This document shows positions 48,008 to 57,572 of a DNA stretch of 64,000 bases, one piece after another (positions within the stretch are counted from its first letter, which is position 1; each line of letters starts with the position of its first letter). Both the position numbers and the translations under genes were made by a program. Origin of the DNA: Puniceicoccales bacterium Verruco_02. GTDB taxonomy: Bacteria; Verrucomicrobiota; Verrucomicrobiia; Opitutales; Oceanipulchritudinaceae. The notes beneath the pieces were generated by a model. That model was not told where the DNA came from, ran no database searches, and saw only the letters and a list, made by a program, of their open reading frames with translations. The stretch lies in NCBI GenBank assembly GCA_001604585.1, contig LVBW01000009.1, forward strand, positions 1-64,000, written 5' to 3'.

Positions 48008-48070
48008 AAAATCATTCTGAACTGAACAAACACCAACAAATAACATCATCAAACAAGGGGAGCCCTCCTG

Positions 48071-48403
48071 TCCAATCCGTCAGACCAGCTCAAGCAGATG
48101 ATCAAGTTCCGCAAGCGAAAGATCATCCTGATCGCGGACAACCTGAAAGTGCATCACCGTACACCGGTTGCGACGTGGTGCGAGGCGAACAAGGAGCGAA
48201 TCGAGTTAGTATTCCTGCTCGCCCACAGCCCGCAGCTTAACCCCGACGAATACCTCAACATCGGGCTCAAACAATATCTCGCCAGCAAGCCGCCGCCGAA
48301 GAACAAGCCTCAGATCGACTCCATGGTAAATGTCTTCATGCTGTTGCTCTCAGCCGTGAAGAAGCACGTTCAGGCTTTCTTCCACTACCCGGACGTAGTC
48401 TAA
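48071..48403 (+). pseudogene. IS630-family transposase, 3' fragment
   Basis: KIILIADNLKVHHRTPVATWCEANKERIELVFLLAHSPQLNPDEYLNIGLKQYL is broken over two lines of the usual IS630 C-terminal half: the second catalytic Asp (IADN) and the last Glu (NPDEYLN) with the HSPQLNP motif. The N-terminal half is missing, starting where the IS3 right end stops. Length is about 110 residues against 340 for the family. Start ATG 48098 is not a real gene start. Confidence 0.85.
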
Positions 48404-48586
48404 GCCCGTTCAGGTGTTAGAATTTCGGAGTAATAATTCTGATTACCTGCATGGATTTCCCACTATGGGCACTCATTCGCCAAAAAACCGCTGCCGCGCT
48501 AAGATAACGGACACTCCTGGCGTAAAACCTACTCTTATACCCGAAGCGCAGGCTGAGTTTCCGCCCCCACAAGTTCGCACTCTCTA

Positions 48587-49597
48587 TCAAGGTTCAGAAA
48601 GCACCGGCACAATAGGTTCGTCATCTTCGTCAAGCATCAAGCCACCATCGCCTTCCGCACTGACGCTCGGTTTGTCTTCAGAATGGTCATCGTTCAGCTC
48701 GTCCGCCTGATCTTCGTTCGCCTCAAGCCGTGACTTCTCCCACTCGGCGGTCCGCGCCTCAATGGATTCTTCCACCTCTTGCATAAAACTGTCCCCATAT
48801 GCCGTGCTGGCACCAATGTTCTCTGGCCGCAGTGGCCAGAGGCCGAAGGCGCGCAGCTTTTCCTTCTGATAGGCTATATCGTAGTCATAGCTCAGGCTGC
48901 CGGTATCGAGGTATTTGCCACCCGAGCTATCCAGCCCCATCACCCAGGGCATCAGTTCTCTGATACGTTGAAACACTGCTGGCATAGTCGCATGATGGTA
49001 CACCATCATCGCACTGGAGCCGCGGTCCTCGTCCGAAGGAGGATTACTGAACATATACTGTTTATTGGCATAGTCCGCCCAAGCCTTCTGCGAGGCATCG
49101 AGTGCCTCCAGCATTTCGGGGCTGTCCGCGTTCAGAAGACGAATTTCCGCCAGCATGGCATCTAGCATCCATTTGAGCGACGCACTTGCCTGACTGGCAC
49201 TCACATTCATTTCGAACTGTGAATAGGCGCAGTTCTCAAGATAGTTGGCCTTCTGGTGGCGTCGCCAGAAGTATGCCGTGAGAGAATCGTCGTCTGGGAA
49301 AGCAGTGCCCCCTGAACTGTCAGTTACAGTCAATTGCCGCGCAAGCGCCTCTTTCATCCGGGCGTCTCGCCACAAGAAGCGTTCGTAATCATCCGTCGGA
49401 GCATCGGCCTCCCACGCCAGCGCGGAAGGGCTGTTCGGATTGGCAACTGGCGGGACGATCGGAACCTTGTAAGGGTCGTCCTCTTGCGCCTGCACCACAA
49501 CATCAGGCTCTGCGCCAGACAAGTGATTGATTCCCAGCGTCATGCAAATGACGAGCTGGGCACATACAAGGCGGACGGCGATGCGGGGCGTGATCAT
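48587..49597 (-). CDS. Secreted LprI/DUF1311-like protein
   Basis: 336 residues. The ATG at 49597 gives a hydrophobic leader (MITPRIAVRLVCAQLVICM) ending near SGAEP, so export is expected. A helical segment (about 145-200: NCAYSQFEMNVSASQASASLKWMLDAM, then EALDASQKAWADYANKQ) has the pattern of the LprI/DUF1311 lysozyme-inhibitor family, and the long C-terminal tail is acidic (EANEDQADELNDDHSED). Function beyond that is unknown. Frame to 49657 adds an unneeded leader. Confidence 0.7.
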   Translation of the reverse strand: MITPRIAVRLVCAQLVICMTLGINHLSGAEPDVVVQAQEDDPYKVPIVPPVANPNSPSALAWEADAPTDDYERFLWRDARMKEALARQLTVTDSSGGTAFPDDDSLTAYFWRRHQKANYLENCAYSQFEMNVSASQASASLKWMLDAMLAEIRLLNADSPEMLEALDASQKAWADYANKQYMFSNPPSDEDRGSSAMMVYHHATMPAVFQRIRELMPWVMGLDSSGGKYLDTGSLSYDYDIAYQKEKLRAFGLWPLRPENIGASTAYGDSFMQEVEESIEARTAEWEKSRLEANEDQADELNDDHSEDKPSVSAEGDGGLMLDEDDEPIVPVLSEP

Positions 49598-49866
49598 GAA
49601 TTGCGCTACATTTGAAGTAAGTGACTGATGCATATCACTGCAACCCAGCGCTGGCAACCAGCGTCATCCTCGAAACTGTCGCCCATACGCCGACGAGAGG
49701 TGGCGCATCGGAAATGCCTATCCGCGTTCAGGTATATTTCCCTACTCTCTGTTTTGGCTTTCTTTCAAGTGCTTGTCCGGCTAACTTGCTCCGCGTCAAC
49801 ATAGCAAGGCAGTGCTGGCTCATGATGCTCTGATAGGTATCAAACCCGGTGTGCCGACATGAACAC

Positions 49867-49956
49867 GGTGGGATGGCAGAGTGGCCGATTGCGGCGGTCT
49901 TGAAAACCGTTGAACCCGCAAGGGTTCCGGGGGTTCGAATCCCTCTCCCACCGCCA
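49867..49956 (+). tRNA. tRNA-Ser(UGA)
   Basis: Class II tRNA with a 7-bp acceptor (GGTGGGA/TCCCACC), anticodon loop CTTGAAA giving anticodon TGA, a long variable arm (GAACCCGCAAGGGTTC), GGTTCGAATCC T-arm, and encoded CCA (49954-49956). Confidence 0.95.
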
Positions 49957-50154
49957 TTAACATGAAGTCCCCTATGAAGTTGGGGAATCTGGGCAAAATG
50001 TAGAAGCTAAGCTTCACTGCGGAAGCAATGAACTGCGGCATTACACCATACGCTGAAGCTCCCCGCGCTTTCGATGTGCAAAAGCTTGGGTTCCACTAAT
50101 GAAGGAACGCTTGACCAGCGAAGACGCATCTTCTATGTTCCGCCCTTCTTCATT

Positions 50155-50244
50155 GGAGAGATGGCAGAGTGGCCGAATGCGCCTGACTCGAAATCAGGTG
50201 TACCCGCAAGGGTACCGGGGGTTCAAATCCCTCTCTCTCCGCCA
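50155..50244 (+). tRNA. tRNA-Ser(CGA)
   Basis: Acceptor GGAGAGA/TCTCTCC, anticodon loop CTCGAAA giving anticodon CGA, long variable arm (GTACCCGCAAGGGTAC), GGTTCAAATCC T-arm, encoded CCA. It shares the D-arm and T-arm design with the tRNA-Ser 200 bases upstream; together they read UCA-type and UCG codons. Confidence 0.95.
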
Positions 50245-50382
50245 CTTTCGACAGCGCCTTGTATTGGATGCACCCGCAGATTGTTGGGCATGGCAGCGCT
50301 GCTGACGCCTGTTTTCCGTTAAAATATGCACAATATTTCGCTGCATAGCCAACACATACCCGTTTAAGCCCGGTTTGGAATC

Positions 50383-51081
50383 ATGAGCATAATATGCAGG
50401 ATTAGCGCCTCCAAAGCCCTCAAGACACTCAGTTGCGAAACGCGGGCCATACTGCGCGAGGCTATCGGTGCATTCCGTCGCAATAGTACAAGATACATTC
50501 TGGCACTGCTACTGGCTGCGCCCATACTTGCGATGCTCATGCGCGTTGACCCAGCCCTTGCTGACCTAATACGCATCGAAGACAGCACAACGGCGGACTC
50601 CGCAGCGGGCACACTGAGTCGCATCGGCAAGACCGACGCCGCCACCCTCTGGCTATGCATCGGGCTATTTGCCAGCTCCGCCATCATGGCAAGGCCGAAG
50701 CTGCGCCGCCTTGGCCTCTGCATAATATTGGCAGTAATAGTATCCGGCATTGGGGTTAACCTGCTTCGCCCAGCCTTCGGACGCGCCCGCCCATACAGCG
50801 AAAATGCAGGCAGTTTCCACCCCATCACCCTCACGCACGAGTTCAACGGCTTCCCATCCGGCCACAGCTCCGAAGCATGGACGCTCGCCACCGTAATCAG
50901 TATCTCCTGCCCCCCGGCAGCCCTGCCAGCCTGCACCTATGCCCTGTCCATGCAATGGGCCAGAGTCCAGCGCAAGCAACACTTCCCCAGCGACGTAATC
51001 GGCGGAATGCTCTGGGGTGTCGCCTGCGCCCTACCCTTCGGCATTGCATACAGACGCCTTGGTAGCGCAGACAAGCTCTAG
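50383..51081 (+). CDS. PAP2-family membrane phosphatase
   Basis: A lipid phosphatase-type enzyme (undecaprenyl-diphosphate or phosphatidate class). The three PAP2 signatures are visible: RPAFGRARP, FPSGHSSEA and RVQRKQHFPSDVIGG. About five helices. 232 residues. Undecaprenyl pyrophosphate recycling is a reasonable role for envelope glycan making, but substrate is unknown. Confidence 0.9.
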   Translation: MSIICRISASKALKTLSCETRAILREAIGAFRRNSTRYILALLLAAPILAMLMRVDPALADLIRIEDSTTADSAAGTLSRIGKTDAATLWLCIGLFASSAIMARPKLRRLGLCIILAVIVSGIGVNLLRPAFGRARPYSENAGSFHPITLTHEFNGFPSGHSSEAWTLATVISISCPPAALPACTYALSMQWARVQRKQHFPSDVIGGMLWGVACALPFGIAYRRLGSADKL

Positions 51082-51085
51082 GCAC

Positions 51086-52192
51086 TCAAGCCTGTCTCAG
51101 CTCCTGTAACACGACAGAGTGCCAACCCGTGGAGTAAGTCTCGAAGCCCCTGGACTTTGCATACGCGGCAAGATAGGACTTGCCGTTCAACGACACCCGG
51201 CAGAACGCCTTCACCCCGGCCTGAATGAAGCGGGATAGTTCCGGGAAAGTCAGCTTATCCTGAATGATTCGCCCAGAGGTATCAGCCAATACAAGGCCCT
51301 GGGAGTCGATCACAAGGCAGCGCGTCGAAGATTTCTCCTCCTGAGAAATGGGCGTATTCTGGACAACCGTCTGCCCGAGAGAGTCCCACTTGAAAAGTAT
51401 TCCAAGAACACCAATCACGGCTCCATTCTGATCCCCGCCCTCGCGCACCGTGCAAGAATACACAAGCACGTGATGGCCTGGAATCTCCTCCATACGATGT
51501 ACACCCTGAAAGCCGTATTCCTCGCCCGAGGCGGTGTTCATCGCAGCCCTGAACCATTCCGTATGCCCCAGATTGCGCGTGAAACGGTGCTTTTCTGGAA
51601 AGCCGTTTGCCAGCACCCTGCCCTCCAAGTCGCATAGAACGATGTCCGCATAGACCGTATATGCCCCCAGAATCACACGCATTCGCTCGCTGGCATTGCG
51701 GTAGTCGCTAGTGCGGTCCGAAGAGGCAGCCTGCACTACGGAAATATCCGTCGCCCACCAGCGAACGTCACAGGAACGCTCGTATAGATTGCGGTCGATA
51801 AGGTCGATATTCACCGCTGCAAGCTCGGAAAGACGGGTGCCACGGATGCGCATGGCAGACTCCGCAAGCGAGGCTGAAATGTCCTGCAAACTTCGGATGG
51901 GGCCGAGCATCTCATCGCGCAAACGCCCGGATACCGAAGTAGTGGTGGTCGATAGGCGTATCATCTCCGAAGCCACGACGTTGAACGAAGCCCCCACCAT
52001 ACCGGCCTTGGCAGCCTCGATCTGCGCGTTGAAAGACAGTAGCTTGGTCTGCATGTTTATCGCCTGAATCTCCTTCAATGCCGTGTCCAGACGCGTTGTC
52101 AGCGTGCGGGCAAGCTCGTGTATGCGCTCTGGCGATGCGTCCTGAGAGGCTGCTGCCTTCGGCGCTTCGGCGTACTGTGCCAAGTAAGACAT
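51086..52192 (-). CDS. Soluble chemoreceptor-like protein with C-terminal Cache-type domain
   Basis: 368 residues with no membrane helix or signal peptide. The N-terminal 100 residues are a shortened MCP signalling hairpin (INMQTKLLSFNAQIEAAKAG, then FNVVASEMIRLSTTT). Residues about 130-368 form a Cache-like sensor (YADIVLCDLEGRVLANGFP, WFRAAMN, GVLGILFKWDSLG, VIDSQGLVLADTSG). Order is reversed from normal receptors, where a periplasmic sensor comes first. It is presumably cytoplasmic and may signal through CheA/CheW. A CRP-type palindrome lies upstream (52376-52393). Confidence 0.78.
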   Translation of the reverse strand: MSYLAQYAEAPKAAASQDASPERIHELARTLTTRLDTALKEIQAINMQTKLLSFNAQIEAAKAGMVGASFNVVASEMIRLSTTTTSVSGRLRDEMLGPIRSLQDISASLAESAMRIRGTRLSELAAVNIDLIDRNLYERSCDVRWWATDISVVQAASSDRTSDYRNASERMRVILGAYTVYADIVLCDLEGRVLANGFPEKHRFTRNLGHTEWFRAAMNTASGEEYGFQGVHRMEEIPGHHVLVYSCTVREGGDQNGAVIGVLGILFKWDSLGQTVVQNTPISQEEKSSTRCLVIDSQGLVLADTSGRIIQDKLTFPELSRFIQAGVKAFCRVSLNGKSYLAAYAKSRGFETYSTGWHSVVLQELRQA

Positions 52193-52375
52193 GGTGTAAT
52201 TGCGATGTGGATGTGTTCAGTAATCTGCAATACGGCCGGGCAAGCAGGCGCGGAGAATCGAAACCTGTCAAAGGAACGAAACCCTGCGTCACTTACCCCC
52301 GATGCCCATAAGCAGGATTTGTGTGCCAAGCGACGAACAGGTGAGATTTGTAAAAAAATGCACATCGCAACAGCG

Positions 52376-52393
52376 TTGTGAAACAGTTCACAA
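52376..52393. promoter_or_regulatory. CRP/FNR-type palindrome
   Basis: TTGTGAA-ACAG-TTCACAA is an exact 7-bp inverted repeat; its core TGTGA-N6-TCACA is the textbook CRP-family site. It lies in the 469-base gap between the chemoreceptor-like gene (184 bases upstream of its start) and mutS. The rest of the gap shows nothing else. No CRP gene is in the window. Confidence 0.6.
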
Positions 52394-52661
52394 AAACATC
52401 ATACAAACGTTATCTCGCGCATACGGCAGCCCTATCCCGACCACTTACTGACAGCCCCCTGCAAACTGCAATCGACCCCTCATCAGCAGCAACGCCTAGC
52501 GCGCGCGTTTTTGTACAGTCGAGAACATACGTAAGCCTAACATGCCGCCTTCAAGACACATCAGCCAGCAAAGCAGTGCCAAGGATGCATCAGCCGCGCA
52601 AAAGTCCTTCCCTGTGCGCAGCTTCGCCGCTATGCTGCCGCGAACAATTTCATCCCGGCAG

Positions 52662-55283
52662 ATGGCGGAACAGGACGACACAACAGAGGGCAGGCTCACG
52701 CCCATGATGCAGCAGTACATGGAAGTGCGCCGCTCGCTGCCACCCAACACCCTGCTCTTCTTTCGCCTTGGCGACTTTTACGAAATGTTCGGCGAGGAGG
52801 CGAAAAAAGCCTCGGAAATACTCGGCATCACCCTCACCCATCGCAACGGCCAGCTAATGGCGGGCTTCCCCCACCACGCATCGCAAGGCTACATACAGAA
52901 GGCCCTCGAAGCAGGCGTCAAAGTGGCCGTGGTTGACCAGATGGAAACACCCCGTCCCGGCAAGATGGTGCGGCGAGAGCTTACGCGCATCCTCACCCCC
53001 GGCACGGTGCTGGAAGAGCACCAGCTAGACGCCCGGCACGGCAGCTACATCCTCGCGCTGGACTTCACCCGCGCCCAGCGCACTAGCGAACCGGCCGTCT
53101 GCGCCGCATGGCTGGACCTAGGGACGGGCGACTTCCGCGTTGCCAGCGAAACGCGCCCAACGGACATACTGGCCGCCATTGCCGCGCTGGATCCGCGGGA
53201 AATACTCATCCCATCCAGCGGATCCGAACGCTGGGCCAAGGAGCCGGACATCGCCCCGCTGCTACGCCGCTTCAGCCAGTTTCTCGAACAACCCGCTTGC
53301 AACCGCCTGCCCGACTACCAGTTCGACCAGCGCGACGGTGCCCGGCGCATATGTACAGCCCTGCGCGTCGCGGGACTGGACGGCTTCGGTATAGATCGCT
53401 GGCACTCCGGCCTCGGCCCGGCGGGGGCAATCCTCCAGTATGTGGAGGAGAACCTGCGCGGACTGCCCGAAAACCTGCGCAGCATCCGCCCTTACGTGAG
53501 CGGACAGTCCATGCTCATGGACCCGGCAACCCTCCGCAGCCTCGAAGTAATGCGCGGGGCCGAAGGCGGACGAGAGGGCAGCCTGCTCTGGGTGCTCGAC
53601 CACAGCGTCACAGCCCCAGGCGCGCGCCTTGTCGAACGCTACCTAAGTACGCCCACGCTGGACCTACGCGAGATACGCCGCCGCCAGTCCTGCGTGGCGG
53701 AGCTGCTCGAAGCCCCCGGCACAGCCTCGGAACTGCACGAGAGCCTGCGCGGCATACGCGACATTCCCCGCGTGCTGGGCAGGCTGCAAAACCGCCTGCG
53801 AAAACCCCGCGAGCTGGGCGCGGTGCGCGACACCCTTTCCGCCCTGCCGCAGATAAAGAGCCTTCTATCGCACTTCGACGGCTGGTTCCTGCGCGAGCTT
53901 GCAGAGCGCATACGCGACCTGCCGGAGCTGCGCACCCTGCTGGAAAAGGCACTGGCCGAAGAGCTGCCTCAGGACCTTGACGAAGGGGGCTGCATACGCG
54001 GCGGCTACGACGCCAAACTGGACAATCTGCGCAGCTACGGGCGGGACTCCCGCCAGTGGATAGCGGATTTCGAGGCCGCCGAACAGGAACGAACCGGCAT
54101 AAAAAAGCTGCGCGTTCGCTACAACAACGCCTTTGGCTACTACATAGAGATTACCAAGGCCAACCTGCACCTGACCCCCGACGACTACACACGCAAGCAG
54201 ACCACGGTAAACGCCGAACGCTTCACTACGCCAGAACTGAAGGAAAAAGAACGCGAACTCTCTCACGTTCAGGAACGCACCCTGTTACGCGAGCAGGAGA
54301 TATTTGCGGAGCTTGTTGCTGCCACTCTGAAGGAGGCCGATACTCTGCGCGGCACTGCCGAGGCCCTAGCGGAACTGGACGTATTCCTTGGCTGGGCCTC
54401 TGCGGCAAGACAGTGGGACTACTGCCGCCCTGAGCTTGACGAAGGCCGCAGACTGGAAATCTCCGAAGGGCGGCACCCGGTCGTGGAGCGGATGCTGCGC
54501 GATAGTGGCCATGCAAGGCTGTCCGGGGGCGGCTTTGTGCCCAACGACGCCAATCTGGATGCCGAGAACGAGCAGATTGCGATAATTACCGGCCCCAACA
54601 TGGCGGGCAAGAGCACCTTCATCCGGCAGGTAGCCCTCATCGTCATAATGGCGCAGCTTGGGGCCTACGTGCCTGCCAGAGCCTGCCGCGTTGGCCTGGT
54701 GGACCGCATATTCTCCCGCGTTGGCGCAAGCGATGAGCTTTCAAAAGGTAACTCGACCTTCATGGTCGAGATGAACGAAACGGCCAACATCCTCAACAAC
54801 ACCACAGAGCGCAGCCTGATAATACTCGACGAAATCGGACGCGGCACCTCCACCTACGACGGCCTGTCCATTGCCTGGGCGGTGGTCGAGGACTTGCACG
54901 GAGCCATCACAATCCCCGACCCATCCGAGCAGGGGCACCGCTTCGCCGCACAGGGGCCGCGCACACTCTTTGCCACGCACTACCACGAGCTTACGCAGAT
55001 AGCGCGGCAGCTTTCGCGGGTGCGGAACTTCCGCGTATCGGTGAAGGAGTGGAACGACGAGATAATTTTCGTCCGCGAGGTGATACCCGGCGCGGCGGAC
55101 CGCAGCTACGGCATACAGGTGGCAAGGCTGGCGGGTCTTCCCCAGTGCGTCGTACAGAGGGCACGGGAGGTTCTCGACAAGCTTGAAGCGGACGACTCCA
55201 GCCACAACCTGCTTCGCCGCCGCATGAAGCGCATAAAGGAAGCCGAGGACACAGGCGAAGACCCACAGCTTGAGATGTTCTAG
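52662..55283 (+). CDS. mutS: DNA mismatch repair protein MutS
   Basis: Mismatch-recognising ATPase. The mismatch motif FRLGDFYEMF carries the Phe-x-Glu; GPNMAGKST is Walker A, VDRIFSRVGASDELSKGNSTFMVEM and IILDEIGRGTSTYDGLSIAWAVVE the following motifs, and FATHYHELTQ the last. ATG 52662 fits the usual N-terminus (TPMMQQYMEVRR soon after); the frame starts at 52542 and 52632 is possible too. About 873 residues. No mutL is present in the window. Confidence 0.96.
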   Translation: MAEQDDTTEGRLTPMMQQYMEVRRSLPPNTLLFFRLGDFYEMFGEEAKKASEILGITLTHRNGQLMAGFPHHASQGYIQKALEAGVKVAVVDQMETPRPGKMVRRELTRILTPGTVLEEHQLDARHGSYILALDFTRAQRTSEPAVCAAWLDLGTGDFRVASETRPTDILAAIAALDPREILIPSSGSERWAKEPDIAPLLRRFSQFLEQPACNRLPDYQFDQRDGARRICTALRVAGLDGFGIDRWHSGLGPAGAILQYVEENLRGLPENLRSIRPYVSGQSMLMDPATLRSLEVMRGAEGGREGSLLWVLDHSVTAPGARLVERYLSTPTLDLREIRRRQSCVAELLEAPGTASELHESLRGIRDIPRVLGRLQNRLRKPRELGAVRDTLSALPQIKSLLSHFDGWFLRELAERIRDLPELRTLLEKALAEELPQDLDEGGCIRGGYDAKLDNLRSYGRDSRQWIADFEAAEQERTGIKKLRVRYNNAFGYYIEITKANLHLTPDDYTRKQTTVNAERFTTPELKEKERELSHVQERTLLREQEIFAELVAATLKEADTLRGTAEALAELDVFLGWASAARQWDYCRPELDEGRRLEISEGRHPVVERMLRDSGHARLSGGGFVPNDANLDAENEQIAIITGPNMAGKSTFIRQVALIVIMAQLGAYVPARACRVGLVDRIFSRVGASDELSKGNSTFMVEMNETANILNNTTERSLIILDEIGRGTSTYDGLSIAWAVVEDLHGAITIPDPSEQGHRFAAQGPRTLFATHYHELTQIARQLSRVRNFRVSVKEWNDEIIFVREVIPGAADRSYGIQVARLAGLPQCVVQRAREVLDKLEADDSSHNLLRRRMKRIKEAEDTGEDPQLEMF

Positions 55284-55294
55284 GTAGCTTCTGT

Positions 55295-56173
55295 TCAGGC
55301 GATACCGAACACCCTCTGTGCGTTGCCGCGCATCACGGCCTCTATCGTGTCTTCAGGCAGCTTTGCCAAGGCTTCATCGCGCAACAGACGCATCTCCGCC
55401 ATTGACTGACGCGATGGATAGACGCGCAGGGGGTAGTCGCTGCCATAGAGTATGTGCTCCGCTCCGGCCATGTTCACCGCAGCCGCCCATACCCGCGAGT
55501 CATAAAGCAGGGGGCTGGCCGCGGTGTCGAAGTACACATTGCGCAAGGTCTTGGCAGTCCAGCGGTTCATCATGAAAAACGGCAGGCCTCCGCCCCAGTG
55601 CGCCAATACAATCTTTAGCTCCGGGAAGCGCCGGGCCAGCGCCACATAGTCCGCCAGCGGCGTCTCAGTCTTGCCCGCGTAGTCCGGCCCAACCGGCTCT
55701 GTCGCATGAAAGCAAACCGGCTGGCAGCGTTCCACGCAGATTGTGGCAATGCGCTCCCATACGGCGCTTTCTAGGCTCCAGCCCTGCACGGCGGGATGTA
55801 GCTCGCCAAGTCCAACGCAGCCATCGTCAAAGGCGCGGCAAACCTCGTCCACGGCCCTGTCCCCGGCTGCTGGCTGCACGCTGGCCAGTGCTGCAAAACG
55901 CCCAGGATGCGCCCTTGCGAGCGCCGCCCCCCAGCGGTTCATGGCCGCGCAGTTCTCCTGCCTCTGCCAGTACCAGCCCTGCACAATGCAACACGCCACG
56001 CCAGCGGCATCCATATCCGCAAGCATTCGCGCAGGCTCCGCCCAGTCTTGCAACTTCGACGCTGCAACCAGTCCGCCCCAGTACGGTTCGCCATTGGCCG
56101 CTGCCCAAGCGACGGGATCTACCGCCAACTCCGCCGGATAGGCGTGGATATGACTGTCGATTATGCCCTGCAT
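55295..56173 (-). CDS. Amidohydrolase (TIM-barrel, amidohydrolase-2 type)
   Basis: A metal-dependent hydrolase of 293 residues starting MQGIIDSHIHAYP (metal-binding HxH), then CFHATEPVGPDYAGKTETP, VLAHWGGGLPFF and HILYGSDYPLR (Asp ligand). This fits amidohydrolase-related or decarboxylase-like proteins. No substrate evident. Start 56173 puts the HxH at the usual place. Its 3' end is close to mutS. Confidence 0.87.
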   Translation of the reverse strand: MQGIIDSHIHAYPAELAVDPVAWAAANGEPYWGGLVAASKLQDWAEPARMLADMDAAGVACCIVQGWYWQRQENCAAMNRWGAALARAHPGRFAALASVQPAAGDRAVDEVCRAFDDGCVGLGELHPAVQGWSLESAVWERIATICVERCQPVCFHATEPVGPDYAGKTETPLADYVALARRFPELKIVLAHWGGGLPFFMMNRWTAKTLRNVYFDTAASPLLYDSRVWAAAVNMAGAEHILYGSDYPLRVYPSRQSMAEMRLLRDEALAKLPEDTIEAVMRGNAQRVFGIA

Positions 56174-56279
56174 TCTCTTTGCGCCCACAATGCTGCATCC
56201 TCTAGTGCCGGTCAAAGAACAACTCTTCGTACTTGCATAGGTCAGGGGCAACTTTCAGCGTTGGCCCGATTGCCACGCA

Positions 56280-57485
56280 ATGAACGAACCGAGCAAGGAA
56301 CTGACAAACCTCACCTACCGCTGCGACCTCGCACGAGGCGCCCTGTTCGGCGTTCTGGACATGATAGTGCAGAGCTTTGCCATACTGGTTGCGATACGCA
56401 TCTTCGAGACGCCCTACACCATCAAGCCCTACGTCCCGGCGGCCTACTTCCTCGGCTACATGGCTACACCCCTTCTACTCTGGGCAGCCCGGCGACGAGG
56501 TAGCCCCATGAGTCGCCTGCTCGCGCTCTGCTACCTAATAGGCGGCTGTATGCTCGGGGCTGCCAGCTTCAGCTCCGATCGCAACGGCTTTCTGCTGTTC
56601 ACCTCTCTGGCTCTGGCCATTTTCGCCCAGGTGCCCCCGCTTATGACGGGCATTTACACGAGCAACTACCCCAATAGCGTACGCGGACGCCTGCTTTCGA
56701 CAAACCTTGTCGTGACGGGCGTAGTAGGCTCTGTCAGCGCCTGGGCTGCCGGACTGCTCATGGACCTGCGCCCGGACAACTGGCGGGCAGTGTTCGCTGT
56801 CGGTGCCATCGCCTCGCTTGCTTCCGCACTCGCCATGCTGCGCATCCCCACAACAGGGCAAAGAATGAAGGTGCCCTTCCAGCCATTCGGAAAGCTGTCC
56901 CTTATGTGGCGCGACCGCGTGTTCGGTATGATGCTGCTCGGCTGGATGTTCATCGGGTTTGGCAACCTGATGATACTGCCCCTGCGCGTGGAATACGTGG
57001 CCAACCCCGCCTATGGCATACACGCCAGTAACGAAATCGTGGCCCTGTTGACCGTCACCCTGCCCCGCGTGTTCAACCTGCTCTCGGTCAGGTTCTGGGG
57101 CTGGACCTTCGACCGCTGGAACCTCATCACGGTGCGCCTTGTGGTCAACTGGTTCATCATCGGCTCCATAATGTGTTACTTCTTCTCGACGAACCTCGTG
57201 ATGCTCTGCCTCTCTTCGGCCCTGCTCGGGGTCTCGATTGGCGGTGCGGGCATAATATGGCCGCTCTGGGTGACAAGGGTGGCGCCAAGAGGACAGGTGG
57301 AGGATTACATGGGCATTCACACCCTGCTGACCGGCCTGCGCGGCATAAGCTCGCCCTTCCTAGGCTTTTTCCTCATTAGCGAGATCAGCCCCGGCATGGC
57401 GGCCTGGGTGGGCGCAGCACTGGTGTTCATTTCCTGTTTCATTTTCATGCCCCTGCGAAAAGACGTGTGCGTGGGGCAGAAATAG
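56280..57485 (+). CDS. Major facilitator superfamily transporter
   Basis: 401 residues, about twelve helices. The first half has RGALFGVLDMIVQSFAILVAIRIF and a loop at SNYPNSVRGRLLSTNLVVTG; the second half VWAVG-type helices with CYFFSTNLVMLCLSSALLGVSIGGAGIIWPLWV. Such MFS proteins often export drugs or sugars; substrate unknown. Convergent with the protease gene; a shared terminator lies between. Confidence 0.86.
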   Translation: MNEPSKELTNLTYRCDLARGALFGVLDMIVQSFAILVAIRIFETPYTIKPYVPAAYFLGYMATPLLLWAARRRGSPMSRLLALCYLIGGCMLGAASFSSDRNGFLLFTSLALAIFAQVPPLMTGIYTSNYPNSVRGRLLSTNLVVTGVVGSVSAWAAGLLMDLRPDNWRAVFAVGAIASLASALAMLRIPTTGQRMKVPFQPFGKLSLMWRDRVFGMMLLGWMFIGFGNLMILPLRVEYVANPAYGIHASNEIVALLTVTLPRVFNLLSVRFWGWTFDRWNLITVRLVVNWFIIGSIMCYFFSTNLVMLCLSSALLGVSIGGAGIIWPLWVTRVAPRGQVEDYMGIHTLLTGLRGISSPFLGFFLISEISPGMAAWVGAALVFISCFIFMPLRKDVCVGQK

Positions 57486-57517
57486 AGAAAACTCTATGGG
57501 CAGGCCCAAATAACAAG

Positions 57518-57548
57518 TGCGCCGCCCAAGGTATGCCAGGGCGGCGCA
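57518..57548. terminator. Bidirectional hairpin between MFS and HtrA genes
   Basis: TGCGCCGCCC (57518-57527) and GGGCGGCGCA (57539-57548) pair perfectly over 10 bp with an 11-base loop. Minus-strand side is followed by CTTGTTATTT, a modest T-tract, for the HtrA gene; plus side by ACGTAAGTCATTTT for the transporter. Likely ends both convergent transcripts. Confidence 0.7.
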
Positions 57549-57572
57549 ACGTAAGTCATTTTGAATTTCCTG

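Larger units (their letters stand above)
47267..48074 (+). mobile_element. Decayed IS3-family insertion sequence with TG...CA ends
   Basis: The left end TGGACAGG (47267-47274) and right end CCTGTCCA (48067-48074) are inverted copies that begin TG and end CA, as in IS3 elements. Inside are a frameshifted orfA (47305-47635) and a truncated orfB (about 47617-47958), then a palindromic repeat (47959-48007). It is about 810 bases, against about 1.2-1.5 kb for a complete element, so a piece of orfB is missing. Flanking target repeats are not evident. Confidence 0.72.

Noticed and set aside
48414-48710. Plus-strand frame of 98 residues after the IS630 fragment
   Set aside because: Ser-rich, mostly antisense to the LprI-like gene's C-terminal end; no ribosome site and no family.
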